DNA of 64,000 nt, taken from the NCBI GenBank assembly GCA_018240465.1, contig JAFEFS010000096.1, positions 1-64,000 of the forward strand, read 5' to 3'. The number at the start of each line of letters is the position of its first letter. The first letter of the stretch is position 1. The stretch comes from Pseudomonadota bacterium. GTDB lineage: Bacteria; Pseudomonadota; Gammaproteobacteria; Xanthomonadales; Rhodanobacteraceae. Shown one piece after another: positions 50,861 through 59,071 of the stretch. The notes beneath the pieces were generated by a model that was given only the letters and a program-made list of their open reading frames with translations, ran no database searches and was not told the DNA's origin. The translations under genes and the position numbers were made by a program.

Positions 50861-51792
50861 GCCTCGGCAAGGAATTCCTCGATTACCCGATGCGCCGCCA
50901 CGGCATGGACCAGGACCGCTACGCCTGGTCGATGCTGGCCGAGCGCGCACCCGTACGCTGGCCCGGCGACAAGCCGCTGGCGCTGTGGATCAACCTGAGC
51001 CTGGAGCACTTCCCGCTCAACCCGGACGGTGCGGGCTTCAAGGCCCATGGCAACATGACCATGCCGTATCCGGACCTGCGCCACTACACCTTGCGCGACT
51101 ACGGCAATCGGGTCGGCGTGTTCCGTGTGCTCAAGGCGCTGGAACCGCACGGCCTGGCTGCCAGCCTTGCGATCAACGGCGAGGTGGCCGTGCGCTATCC
51201 CGCCCTGATGCAACGCCTGGCGCGTACCGGCTTCGAACTGCTCGGCCACGGCTGGAACATGGACAGGCTGCATTTCGGCGGCATGGACGAGGGGGCGGAG
51301 GCAGCGTTGATCGCGGACAGCCTGGCGGCACTCGGGCCGTACGCCGGCCAGCCGATCCGCGGCTGGCTGTCGCCGGCGCGCTCGCAGTCGCATGCCACGC
51401 CCGAGCTGCTGCGCAAGGCCGGCATCGACTGGTGCGCCGACTGGGTCAACGACGAGTTGCCGTACCGCTTCGAGACCGCCAATGGCGCGCTCGCCAACCT
51501 GCCGTTGTCTCTGGAGCTGGAAGACCGCTTCATCGTGGGCGAGAACCTGCACGCCGAGTCGGAGTATGCCGATCAGATGATCGATGCGTGCGAGTTTCTG
51601 CTGGAGGAAGCGCAGCGCACGGGGCATGGCCGCCTGCTGGCATTGAACATCCATCCCTGGGTGATGGGCCAGCCGCACCGGATCAAGCACCTGGAGCGGG
51701 TGTTCGCGCATCTGGCGAGCCGGTCGGCCCTGCTGTGGAACGCGTCGCCGTCGGCGATCCTCGCCGCCGCCATGGGAGCTGCCACACTGTGA
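50857..51792 (+). CDS. PuuE-like polysaccharide-deacetylase-fold amidohydrolase 3
   Basis: 311 residues. RWPGDKPLALWINLSLEHFP, RDYGNRVGVFRVLKALEPHG, LLGHGWNMDRLHFGGMDEGA, RGWLSPARSQSHATPELLRK, NLPLSLELEDRFI and ALNIHPWVMGQPHRIKHLER define the same fold. GHG replaces SHG of copy 2 and the C-terminal HPW...PHR is kept. The operon thus encodes two different ring-opening enzymes next to each other, and the divergent operon a third. They may take different cyclic substrates or stereoisomers. The stop overlaps the GTG of the ETF-QO gene. Confidence 0.82.
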   Translation: MSLGKEFLDYPMRRHGMDQDRYAWSMLAERAPVRWPGDKPLALWINLSLEHFPLNPDGAGFKAHGNMTMPYPDLRHYTLRDYGNRVGVFRVLKALEPHGLAASLAINGEVAVRYPALMQRLARTGFELLGHGWNMDRLHFGGMDEGAEAALIADSLAALGPYAGQPIRGWLSPARSQSHATPELLRKAGIDWCADWVNDELPYRFETANGALANLPLSLELEDRFIVGENLHAESEYADQMIDACEFLLEEAQRTGHGRLLALNIHPWVMGQPHRIKHLERVFAHLASRSALLWNASPSAILAAAMGAATL

Positions 51793-53471
51793 CTCCCGCG
51801 GAACTGCTGGCCGCCCACGGGCCGCGCGAGGTCATGGAATACGACATCGTGATCGTCGGTGCCGGCCCGGCCGGGCTGGCCACGGCGATCCGGCTCAAGC
51901 AACTGGCGCGGGAGGCCGGCCACGAGGTCGGCGTCTGCGTGCTGGAGAAAGGTTCCGAACCCGGCGCCCATATCCTCTCCGGCGCCATCATCGATCCGCG
52001 GGCCCTGACCGAGCTACTCCCGGACTGGGCCGAACGCGGCGCCCCGGTGAGACAGGCCGTGACGCGCGATGAGTTCCTGTTCCTCGGCCCCGACCGCGCC
52101 CGCAAGACGCCCGATGCGCTGTTGCCGGACTGCTTCCACAACCGCGGCAACTTCATCGTCTCGCTGGGTGCGCTGACCCGCTGGCTGGCACAACAGGCCG
52201 AAGCGCTGGGGGTGGAGATCTTCCCCGGATTTGCCGCGGCAGAGATCCTCCATGACGCGCAGGGCGCCGTGCTTGGCGTGGCCACCGGCAACCTGGGCCT
52301 GGACAAGCAGGGCCAGCCCACGCCCGAGTTCCAGCTGGGCATGGAGCTGCATGCGAAGTACACGATCTTCGCCGAAGGCTCACGCGGCCAGCTCGGCCGG
52401 CAGTTGATCGCGCGCTACCGGCTGGACGAGGGGCGTGACCCGCAAAGTTATGCCATCGGCCTGAAGGAGCTGTGGCAGGCCGATCCGGCGCGTCACCAAC
52501 CCGGCCTGGTGGTGCACACTGCCGGCTGGCCGCTCGATGCCGACACTTACGGCGGTTCGTTCCTGTATCACGCCGAGGATGGCAAGATCGCGGTCGGCTT
52601 CGTGGTGGGGCTGGACTACAAAAACCCGTGGCTGAGTCCGTTCGAGGAGTTCCAGCGTTTCAAGACCCACCCGGCCATCCGCCGGCACCTGGAGGGTGGC
52701 CAGCGCGTGGCCTATGGCGCGCGCTCGATCACCGCCGGTGGCATCCTCTCGCTGCCGAAGCTGGAGTTTCCCGGCGGCGCCCTGGTGGGTTGCGAGGCCG
52801 GCCTGCTCAACGCCTCGCGCATCAAGGGCAGCCATGGCGCGATCAAGTCCGGCATGCTGGTCGCGGAGGCGGCCTTTGCCGCGTTGCAAGCGGGCCGCAG
52901 CCGGGATGAACTGCACGCCTATCCGGCAGCCTTCGAGCGCAGTTGGCTGCACGCCGAGCTGCAGCAGGCGCGGAATTTCAAGCAGTGGTTCAAGCGCGGG
53001 CGCCGGCTGGCCACGCTGATGACCGGCATCGAACAATGGTTGCTGCCCAGGCTGGGTATCCGCCGTCCACCGTGGACCCTCCATCGCAAACTGGCCGACC
53101 ACGCCTGCCTGGAGCCGGCGGACGAGCATCCGCAGATCAGCTATCCCAAGCCCGACGGCATGCTGAGTTTCGATCGCCTCAGTTCGGTCTACCTGTCCAG
53201 TACCGCGCATGAGGAAAACCAGCCCAGTCACCTGACGCTGATTGATGCTACGGTGCCCGTGGCGGTCAACCTGGCGAAGTTCGCCGGTCCCGAGGCGCGC
53301 TATTGCCCCGCCGGGGTCTACGAATTCGTCGGCGCGCCGGGCAGCGAGCGGCTGCAGATCAATTTCGCCAACTGCATCCACTGCAAGACCTGCGACATCA
53401 AGGACCCGCCCCAGAACATCGTCTGGACCGCACCGCAGGGCGGTGGCGGCCCGAATTACCCGTCCATGTAA
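51789..53471 (+). CDS. Electron-transfer flavoprotein:ubiquinone oxidoreductase
   Basis: 560 residues from GTG 51789 (a Met at 51834, [11 protein letters not shown], is an alternative). FAD fold [92 protein letters not shown] and the C-terminal 4Fe-4S motif with Cys506 ([10 protein letters not shown]), Cys529, Cys532 and Cys535 ([12 protein letters not shown]) are complete. It takes electrons from ETF into ubiquinone, serving the two acyl-CoA dehydrogenases encoded in the island. etfAB are not in the window and must be elsewhere. Confidence 0.95.
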   Translation: MTPAELLAAHGPREVMEYDIVIVGAGPAGLATAIRLKQLAREAGHEVGVCVLEKGSEPGAHILSGAIIDPRALTELLPDWAERGAPVRQAVTRDEFLFLGPDRARKTPDALLPDCFHNRGNFIVSLGALTRWLAQQAEALGVEIFPGFAAAEILHDAQGAVLGVATGNLGLDKQGQPTPEFQLGMELHAKYTIFAEGSRGQLGRQLIARYRLDEGRDPQSYAIGLKELWQADPARHQPGLVVHTAGWPLDADTYGGSFLYHAEDGKIAVGFVVGLDYKNPWLSPFEEFQRFKTHPAIRRHLEGGQRVAYGARSITAGGILSLPKLEFPGGALVGCEAGLLNASRIKGSHGAIKSGMLVAEAAFAALQAGRSRDELHAYPAAFERSWLHAELQQARNFKQWFKRGRRLATLMTGIEQWLLPRLGIRRPPWTLHRKLADHACLEPADEHPQISYPKPDGMLSFDRLSSVYLSSTAHEENQPSHLTLIDATVPVAVNLAKFAGPEARYCPAGVYEFVGAPGSERLQINFANCIHCKTCDIKDPPQNIVWTAPQGGGGPNYPSM

Positions 53472-53490
53472 TCCCGCACGAGTGAAACCC

Positions 53491-54378
53491 ATGACCGACC
53501 ACTCCAGCGCCGGTGCCCGCTTCCGCGCCGCACTCGCCGCCGAACAACCCCTGCAGATTCCCGGCGCCATCAACGCCAACCATGCCTTGCTGGTCAAGCG
53601 CGCCGGCTTCCGCGCCGTCTACCTGTCCGGTGGCGGCGTGGCCGCCGGATCGCTCGGCTTGCCGGATCTGGGCATCAACACCATGGACGACGTGCTCACC
53701 GACATTCGCCGCATCACCGACGTGTGCGACCTGCCGCTGCTGTCGGACATCGACACCGGCTTCGGCCCATCGGCGTTCAACATCGCGCGCACGGTGAAGT
53801 CGCTGATCAAGGCCGGCGCTGCTGCGTGCCACATCGAGGACCAGGTCGGCGCCAAGCGCTGCGGCCATCGCCCCAACAAGGAGATCGTCAGTCAGGCCGA
53901 GATGGTGGACCGGGTCAAGGCTGCCGCCGACGCCAAGACCGACCCGGGATTCTTCCTGATCGCGCGCACCGATGCGATCCAGATGGAGGGTGTGGACGCC
54001 GCCATCGAGCGCGCCCTGGCCTGCGTGGAGGCTGGCGCGGACGGCATCTTCGCCGAGGCCGCATACGACCTGGACACCTACCGCCGTTTCGTCGACGCGG
54101 TGCGGGTGCCGGTGCTGGCCAACCTCACCGAGTTCGGCAAAACCCCGCTGTTTTCCACGACGGAGCTGGCCTCGGCAGGCGTGGCGATGTGCATCTACCC
54201 GCTGTCGGCGTTCCGCGCCATGAACAAGGCGGCGGAGAACGTCTACACGGCGATCCGGCGGGACGGCCACCAGCGCAACGTGGTGGACACCATGCAGACG
54301 CGCGAGGAACTGTACGAGCGCATCGGCTACCACGAGTTCGAGCGCAGCCTGGACCAGACCCTCGCCGCCAAGCGCTAA
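53491..54378 (+). CDS. prpB: 2-methylisocitrate lyase PrpB or close homologue
   Basis: 295 residues. [49 protein letters not shown] (Mg-binding Asp86/Asp88), [18 protein letters not shown] with catalytic Cys124, [36 protein letters not shown] and [20 protein letters not shown] are near-identical in order to E. coli PrpB. PrpB cleaves 2-methylisocitrate to pyruvate and succinate. No methylcitrate synthase is encoded here, so a related 2-alkylmalate-type acid (as in 2,3-dimethylmalate lyase) is the more likely substrate. It is the last gene of the operon with ring-opening amidohydrolases. Confidence 0.85.
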   Translation: MTDHSSAGARFRAALAAEQPLQIPGAINANHALLVKRAGFRAVYLSGGGVAAGSLGLPDLGINTMDDVLTDIRRITDVCDLPLLSDIDTGFGPSAFNIARTVKSLIKAGAAACHIEDQVGAKRCGHRPNKEIVSQAEMVDRVKAAADAKTDPGFFLIARTDAIQMEGVDAAIERALACVEAGADGIFAEAAYDLDTYRRFVDAVRVPVLANLTEFGKTPLFSTTELASAGVAMCIYPLSAFRAMNKAAENVYTAIRRDGHQRNVVDTMQTREELYERIGYHEFERSLDQTLAAKR

Positions 54379-54411
54379 GCGAGCGGCCACGGGGCCCGGC
54401 TCACGTCTTGC

Positions 54412-55830
54412 TCAGACGGCCGGGAACCACCACGGCGATGCAGCGCCGGTGTTGATCAGCAGGGCGCGTGCGCGCACGAAGCGGCGGATCGAGGCCTTGC
54501 CCATGCGCGAGCCGCCCATGCCAGAGAACTTGAAGCTCTGCTTCTCGGCGGTCTGCACCATGCCGGTCAGGCTGGCGTCGTTGATGGAGATGCCGCCGCC
54601 TTCCAGTTGCCGCGCCACCCGCTGGGCACGTTCGGGGCTCTGCGTGAACACGGCGGCGGACAGCCCGAATTCCGTGCCGTTGGCGCGTGCGATGGCTTCG
54701 GCCTCGTCGGCGACCACGACCACCGGCAGCACCGTGGCGAAGGTTTCCTCGCGCATCACCAGCATGTCCTCGTCGACATCCACCAGCACCGTGGGTGGGC
54801 ACCAGGTGCCGCCGTGTTCGACCAGTTCGCCACCGGTGAGGGCGCGGGCGCCGCGGGCACGGGCGTCGTCCAGTTGGCGGCGCACCACGGCGATCTGGCT
54901 GGCCGCAATGATCGGGCCGATCTGGCCCTGTTGCGGGTCGGGCCAGGCCAGTTGCAAGGCGTTGGCCTGCGCGACCAGCGCCGCGATGAAGCGGTCGGCG
55001 ACCGGCGCCTCGACGTAGACGCGCTCGATCGACATGCAGCTCTGGCCGCCGTTGACGAAGCCGGCCCAGGCGATGGCGCGGGCGGCGTGTTCGATGTCGG
55101 CATCGGACAGCACCAGTGCCGGATCCTTGCCGCCCAGCTCCAGCGAGGCGGGGATGAAGCGGCGGGTACAGGCTTCGCCGACCTTGCGGCCCGTGGCCAC
55201 CGAACCGGTGAAGCAGATCGTGTCGCTGACCTCGATGACGGCCTGGCCGGTTGCGCCTGCGCCGATGACCAGGGCGAATACCTGCTCCAGCCCGGCCTCG
55301 GCCAGCGCCTCGCGCAGCAGCGGCACGAAGCGTGGGGTCACCTCGCTGGGCTTGGCGATCACGCTGCACCCCGCAGCCAGCGCAGGCGCGGCGTCGATCA
55401 GAGTCAGCATCAGCGGGAAGTTCCACGGGCTGATGACGCCCAGCAAGGGGTAGGGTACCCAGGTCTGGCGTGTCTGGATGAAGGGGATCGCCTCCTGCCG
55501 GGGTTCGTCGTCGGCCAGGCACTGCGGTGCCTGCGCCGCCCAACGGCGGATCGCGGCGATGGTGCCGTCGACCTCGATCTGCGTTTCGTGCCAGCGGCCG
55601 GTGTCGGCCAGCAGCACCTTGCAGAAGGCGGCCCGGCGGGCCTGCATCGCGTCGGCCAGGGCGTCGAGGCGCTGGCAACGCGCCTCGATGGTCTGGCGTG
55701 CCCAATCGGCTTGCGCCGCGCGCAGCGACGCGGCCAGTCGATGGATCGCGTCGACCGGGGTGACCGGCATCTGGGCGTCGATCTCGCCGGTGCGCGGGTT
55801 GCGCAGTGCGAGCTGGCTCGTCTCAGTCAT
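54412..55830 (-). CDS. Aldehyde dehydrogenase
   Basis: 472 residues. VPYPLLGVISPWNFPLMLTL (Asn137), GCSVIAKPSEVTPR, ICFTGSVATGRKVGEAC, LELGGKDPALVLSDADIE (Glu231) and FVNGGQSCMSIERVYVE (catalytic Cys265) are all in place. This is the NAD(P)-dependent family that oxidises aldehydes to acids; the FTGSVATGRKVG and SCMSIER text is typical of coniferyl/benzaldehyde and succinate-semialdehyde-like enzymes. Its start overlaps the nitrilase stop by 8 bases. It is the distal gene of the leftward LeuCD operon and may remove an aldehyde released from the side chain. Confidence 0.9.
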   Translation of the reverse strand: MTETSQLALRNPRTGEIDAQMPVTPVDAIHRLAASLRAAQADWARQTIEARCQRLDALADAMQARRAAFCKVLLADTGRWHETQIEVDGTIAAIRRWAAQAPQCLADDEPRQEAIPFIQTRQTWVPYPLLGVISPWNFPLMLTLIDAAPALAAGCSVIAKPSEVTPRFVPLLREALAEAGLEQVFALVIGAGATGQAVIEVSDTICFTGSVATGRKVGEACTRRFIPASLELGGKDPALVLSDADIEHAARAIAWAGFVNGGQSCMSIERVYVEAPVADRFIAALVAQANALQLAWPDPQQGQIGPIIAASQIAVVRRQLDDARARGARALTGGELVEHGGTWCPPTVLVDVDEDMLVMREETFATVLPVVVVADEAEAIARANGTEFGLSAAVFTQSPERAQRVARQLEGGGISINDASLTGMVQTAEKQSFKFSGMGGSRMGKASIRRFVRARALLINTGAASPWWFPAV

Positions 55831-56866
55831 TGCCTACCACTCCTGCGCTGAGCAGCGCGTCGATTGCCTGTTTCTGCCGGGCCGCGAAGTCCGCCCGCGC
55901 GGGGATCCGGAAGTCTGTGCCGGCCATGAAGCCGTCGGGCTTGAGTACGGTGTCGGCCAGGCCGGCGTGGATGGCCGCCTGCGGCAGGCGCGAGAGGATG
56001 TGGCTCATGCCCGGTTGCAGGCGGCGCCGGCGCAAGCCGGCCAGGTCCAGCTCGGCGTTGGCGGCCATCGATTCGCCGGGCCCGGCTTCCGCCAGCACGC
56101 GGCCCTGGTCGTCCACCAGCTTGCTCATGCCGTCGGCGCTGGCGAGCGGAATGTCGACGTTCGCGATGCCCGCGGTGTTGGCCGACACCACATAGGCCAT
56201 GTTCTCGATCGCGCGGGCGCGCTTGGCGATGTCCTTGGGCGTCAGTGCCGGGCTGCCGACTTCGCTGGTGGAATGCAGGTAGACCTCGGCACCGCGCAGG
56301 CCCAGCGCACGCGCCACTTCCGGGTAGAGGATCTCCTCCGAGGCGATGCAGGCCAACCGGCCGATCGGTGTGCGCGCCACGGGAAACACGCCGTCGATGC
56401 CGTAGACGTCCAGGTACTTCTGCCATACGTCGTGGGGGCTGGGCGAGTACAGCGAGATCAGGCGGCGGTAGCGCAGGATCTGCTGGCCGCCGTCGTCGAG
56501 GATCACCGACGACTGGAAGTACAGCTCGGGAAAGTGCGGGTCGCGCTCGTAGGCGTTGGCGCAGAGGTAGACCCCGTTGTCCTGGGCAATCCGGCCGAGC
56601 TGTTCGTATTCGGCGCCGTCCATCGCGAAGCCGCCCTTGGCGGCCCAGCCAGGAATCGTGTCGCCGAGGGGATAGCTGGTAGCGAAGTATTCCGGCAGCA
56701 CTACCAGTTTCAGGCCCGGGCCGATGAAGGCCTTGGCGGCGCGGATCTGCCGCCCGACGCGCGCGATATTGTCGGCGATGCACGCGGCTGCCTCGTCGGG
56801 CGCGCTGCAGGCATTGATGGCGTGACACGTGGTTTGCAGCGCCAGCGCTCGATACGACTCGATCAT
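55823..56866 (-). CDS. Nitrilase/carbon-nitrogen hydrolase with Arg in place of the catalytic Lys
   Basis: 347 residues, cytoplasmic. Glu59 is in LVVLPEYFATSYPLGD and the nucleophile is Cys173 in GRLACIASEEILYPE. Where the triad Lys is expected (yRK), the sequence is QILRYRRLISLYSPSP, with Arg135. The rest of the fold is normal (LGLRGAEVYLHSTSE, VVSANTAG). Family members hydrolyse nitriles, amides or carbamoyl groups. A Tat-exported homologue without Cys but with the Lys is encoded at 39586. Together they keep all three triad residues; whether they interact is unknown. Confidence 0.8.
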   Translation of the reverse strand: MIESYRALALQTTCHAINACSAPDEAAACIADNIARVGRQIRAAKAFIGPGLKLVVLPEYFATSYPLGDTIPGWAAKGGFAMDGAEYEQLGRIAQDNGVYLCANAYERDPHFPELYFQSSVILDDGGQQILRYRRLISLYSPSPHDVWQKYLDVYGIDGVFPVARTPIGRLACIASEEILYPEVARALGLRGAEVYLHSTSEVGSPALTPKDIAKRARAIENMAYVVSANTAGIANVDIPLASADGMSKLVDDQGRVLAEAGPGESMAANAELDLAGLRRRRLQPGMSHILSRLPQAAIHAGLADTVLKPDGFMAGTDFRIPARADFAARQKQAIDALLSAGVVGND

Positions 56867-56877
56867 GTCCGGTTCCC

Positions 56878-57654
56878 TCAGAAGCGGGGTTTGCGTTTTT
56901 CGAGAAAGGCCGCGGCGCCTTCGGCGAAGTCGCTGCTGGCGAAGCTCGCGTGGAAGGCCTGTTCGGCTTGGGCCAGCGACAACTCCGGATCGCCGCCGAG
57001 GTGGCCGAGCACGGTCTTGATGCCGCGCTGGGCCTGGCTGGAGGTGGCCAGCAGTTGCGCCACGCGCGCTGCGGCGTGCGTTTCCAGTTCGTCTTCCGTG
57101 CTCAGCTGGTGGATCAGTCCCCATTCCAGCGCGGTGGTCGCATCCACCAGGCAGCCGGTGAGCAGCATCTCGCGGGCGCGGCTCATGCCCACCGCATTGA
57201 CCAGGCGGCGGCTGTCGTCGGGGCTGTAGACCAGGCCCAGCTTCGCCGGGGTGATGGCAAAGCGCGCCTGGCTGCTGGCCACGCGCAGGTCGCAAGCCAG
57301 CGCCAGGCCCAGGCCGCCGCCCACGCAGGCGCCGTTGATGATCGCCAGCGTGGTTTGCGGAAGGCGCTGCAGCTTCAGTTGGGTGCGCTGTACCTGCGCG
57401 TTGTTGGCGGCGAAGGCGGCGGGCGTGGCCAGCAATTCGCCCAGCTCGTCGATGTCGGCGCCGGCGCAGAAGGCGCCGGTCACGCCGGTCAGTACCGTGA
57501 TGCGGGCCGGGCTGGTCGCCACCTCGTCCAGCGCCTGCTCCAGCGCGGCCCAATGGCGGGTGGCCAGCGCGTTGCGCTTGGCTGCCCGGCTGATGTTGAT
57601 CCTGGCGACCGTCCCGTCGAGCGCCCAGGAGATCACGTCGTCGTCTGCATGCAT
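56878..57654 (-). CDS. Enoyl-CoA hydratase/isomerase (crotonase fold)
   Basis: 258 residues from the Met at 57654. VARINISRAAKRNALATRHW, oxyanion segment GAFCAGADIDELGEL, INGACVGGGLGLALACDLRV, FAITPAKLGLVYSPDDSRRL and the closing EGAAAFLEKRKPRF. The usual Glu of the second active-site motif is in the SPDD region, where Asp replaces it. Crotonase members hydrate enoyl-CoA or cleave/isomerise related thioesters. An upstream Met at 57726 overlaps the preceding stop (ATGA) and would add 24 residues; I prefer the shorter form by family length. It could hydrate crotonyl-CoA from the glutarate branch. Confidence 0.87.
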   Translation of the reverse strand: MHADDDVISWALDGTVARINISRAAKRNALATRHWAALEQALDEVATSPARITVLTGVTGAFCAGADIDELGELLATPAAFAANNAQVQRTQLKLQRLPQTTLAIINGACVGGGLGLALACDLRVASSQARFAITPAKLGLVYSPDDSRRLVNAVGMSRAREMLLTGCLVDATTALEWGLIHQLSTEDELETHAAARVAQLLATSSQAQRGIKTVLGHLGGDPELSLAQAEQAFHASFASSDFAEGAAAFLEKRKPRF

Positions 57655-57722
57655 GGTGTTACGTTGTCCTGTCGTGAGGGGTTCAGGCCCGCTGGGCGCC
57701 GTGCCCGCTGCCGTCGCGTACA

Positions 57723-58577
57723 TCATGGCGCGCTGACCAGTTCGACATGCTCGCCGGCCGGGCCGGTGAGGCTGCGGCGACCGGCGCGCCGGTGCAGCGC
57801 CCAGCCGGCGGCGCGCAGCGTGTCGTCGTCGATGGCGGGCAGGCACAGGGCCAGGCTGTGCAGGCCGGCTTGCCGCTCTTGCGGCTGCGCGGGCAGCTTC
57901 ACTTCATCGATCTCGACCAGGCACTGTCCGTGCATCGGCACCACGGCCACCGGGTAGGCGCCATCCAGCGGGCGGCCCAGCGCGCGGTTCAGGACCGTGA
58001 TCCTGGTGTCGAAGGCCCAGCCCGCTGCCGCCAGCAGCGCCGACCAAGCGCGATGCGAGGCCGCCCGATCGGGGCTGCTCATCACCCCGATGAAGGGCGC
58101 GGCCAGCGTGGCGCCGGTCATCGGCAGGTCGAACGGCGGCACCGGCCGCTTGATCTGGGTGAGATAGAGCAGTTCGCCGCAAGGGCCGAGCACCTGGGTG
58201 GCGCGGATTGCGTCGCTGAGTTCCAGGTTGGCCGGTGCGCCGAGCACCTGGAACGGCTCGCGCAAGCCTGCGGCCAGGGCGTCGACATCGCCGACCAGGA
58301 TCTCCAGCGCAAGCCAGCCGTGGCGCAGCATCGGCGTGGACACGCGCGCCTGCGGATCGGCGATGACCCGCAGGATCGGCTCGCCGGTGCTGTTGGCCAG
58401 CCAGGCGATGGCGGCCCCGATGAGGTCGGGCCGGCCGAGCACGCCGGCATCGGCGGCATCCAATTGGCCGCGACTGGCGACGGTCATCGACAGCTGCCCG
58501 GTGTACGCCAGGCACGCCCGTTCCAGATCCGGGGCGATCAGCGTGGCATGGGCGATGCCTTGCCGACGCACGTTCAC
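57723..58577 (-). CDS. Glyoxalase/VOC superfamily protein
   Basis: 284 residues, starting with GTG that overlaps the LeuD-like stop (GTGA). Two VOC modules are visible: residues 6-130, IAHATLIAPDLERACLAYTG to LGPCGELLYLTQIK, and 145-284, with ALCLPAIDDDTLRAAGWALH and the closing LTGPAGEHVELVSA. The VOC fold positions a metal and includes glyoxalases, ring-cleavage dioxygenases and methylmalonyl-CoA epimerase. The His/Glu ligands are only partly clear (HATL, GELLYL, GEHVEL). A role as epimerase, isomerase or metal-dependent lyase is possible; no specific reaction can be assigned. Confidence 0.7.
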   Translation of the reverse strand: MNVRRQGIAHATLIAPDLERACLAYTGQLSMTVASRGQLDAADAGVLGRPDLIGAAIAWLANSTGEPILRVIADPQARVSTPMLRHGWLALEILVGDVDALAAGLREPFQVLGAPANLELSDAIRATQVLGPCGELLYLTQIKRPVPPFDLPMTGATLAAPFIGVMSSPDRAASHRAWSALLAAAGWAFDTRITVLNRALGRPLDGAYPVAVVPMHGQCLVEIDEVKLPAQPQERQAGLHSLALCLPAIDDDTLRAAGWALHRRAGRRSLTGPAGEHVELVSAP

Positions 58578-59071
58578 GCCTGGCGCTCCCGCGCCAGCTT
58601 CTGTTCCAGCCATGGCATCAGGCCGCCGGCGGTGACGATCTCCATGAGCTGAGCCGGGATCGGATCGCAACGGTACTCGCGGCCGGTGTCGAGGTTGACC
58701 ACTCGCCCTTCGATGGGCTGCACTTCGATCCGCTGGCCACGCTCGGCCTGCAGCTGCGGACACACCAGCGCAGGCACGCCGAGGTTGAGCGCGTTGCGGT
58801 AGAAGATGCGCGCGAACGACTTGGCTATGATCGCGCCCACGCCCAGTTTGGCCAGCGCCTGCACCGCCTGCTCGCGCGACGAACCCACGCCGAAGGATTC
58901 CCCGCCCACCACGATGTCGCCGGGCCGCACTTCGGCGGCAAAGCCGGGATCGATCGCCTCCAGGCAATGCGCGGCCAGCACATCCAGCGGCTGGCGCATG
59001 TACGGGCCGGGGGCGAGCAGGTCGGTGTCGATGCGGTCGCCGAAGACGAAGGCGCGTCCGGTCAGCTTCAT
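58574..59071 (-). CDS. LeuD-like small subunit of a hydro-lyase
   Basis: 165 residues. MKLTGRAFVFGDRIDTDLLAPG, DIVVGGESFGVGSSREQAVQ (substrate-binding GSSRE motif), GVGAIIAKSFARIFYRNALN and NLGVPALVC are those of 3-isopropylmalate dehydratase and homoaconitase small subunits. In front of the ATG is AGGAATGGGC; it overlaps the LeuC-like stop by ATGA. With the large subunit it forms the heterodimeric 4Fe-4S hydro-lyase. Leucine biosynthesis is unlikely because leuA/leuB are absent. 2,3-dimethylmaleate hydratase, homoaconitase and citraconate hydratases share the architecture. Confidence 0.88.
   Translation of the reverse strand: MKLTGRAFVFGDRIDTDLLAPGPYMRQPLDVLAAHCLEAIDPGFAAEVRPGDIVVGGESFGVGSSREQAVQALAKLGVGAIIAKSFARIFYRNALNLGVPALVCPQLQAERGQRIEVQPIEGRVVNLDTGREYRCDPIPAQLMEIVTAGGLMPWLEQKLARERQA

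Noticed and set aside
45772..51792. The PuuE-like genes as allantoinases completing the urate pathway of the core region
   Set aside because: They are three divergent copies 34-40 kb away, in operons with CoA enzymes, with an operator not found near the urate genes. An allantoinase role for the first copy remains possible but is not the simplest reading.
53491..54378. PrpB as proof of a methylcitrate cycle here
   Set aside because: There is no methylcitrate synthase or 2-methyl-cis-aconitate hydratase (AcnD/PrpF) in the window, and the operon encodes ring-opening amidohydrolases.
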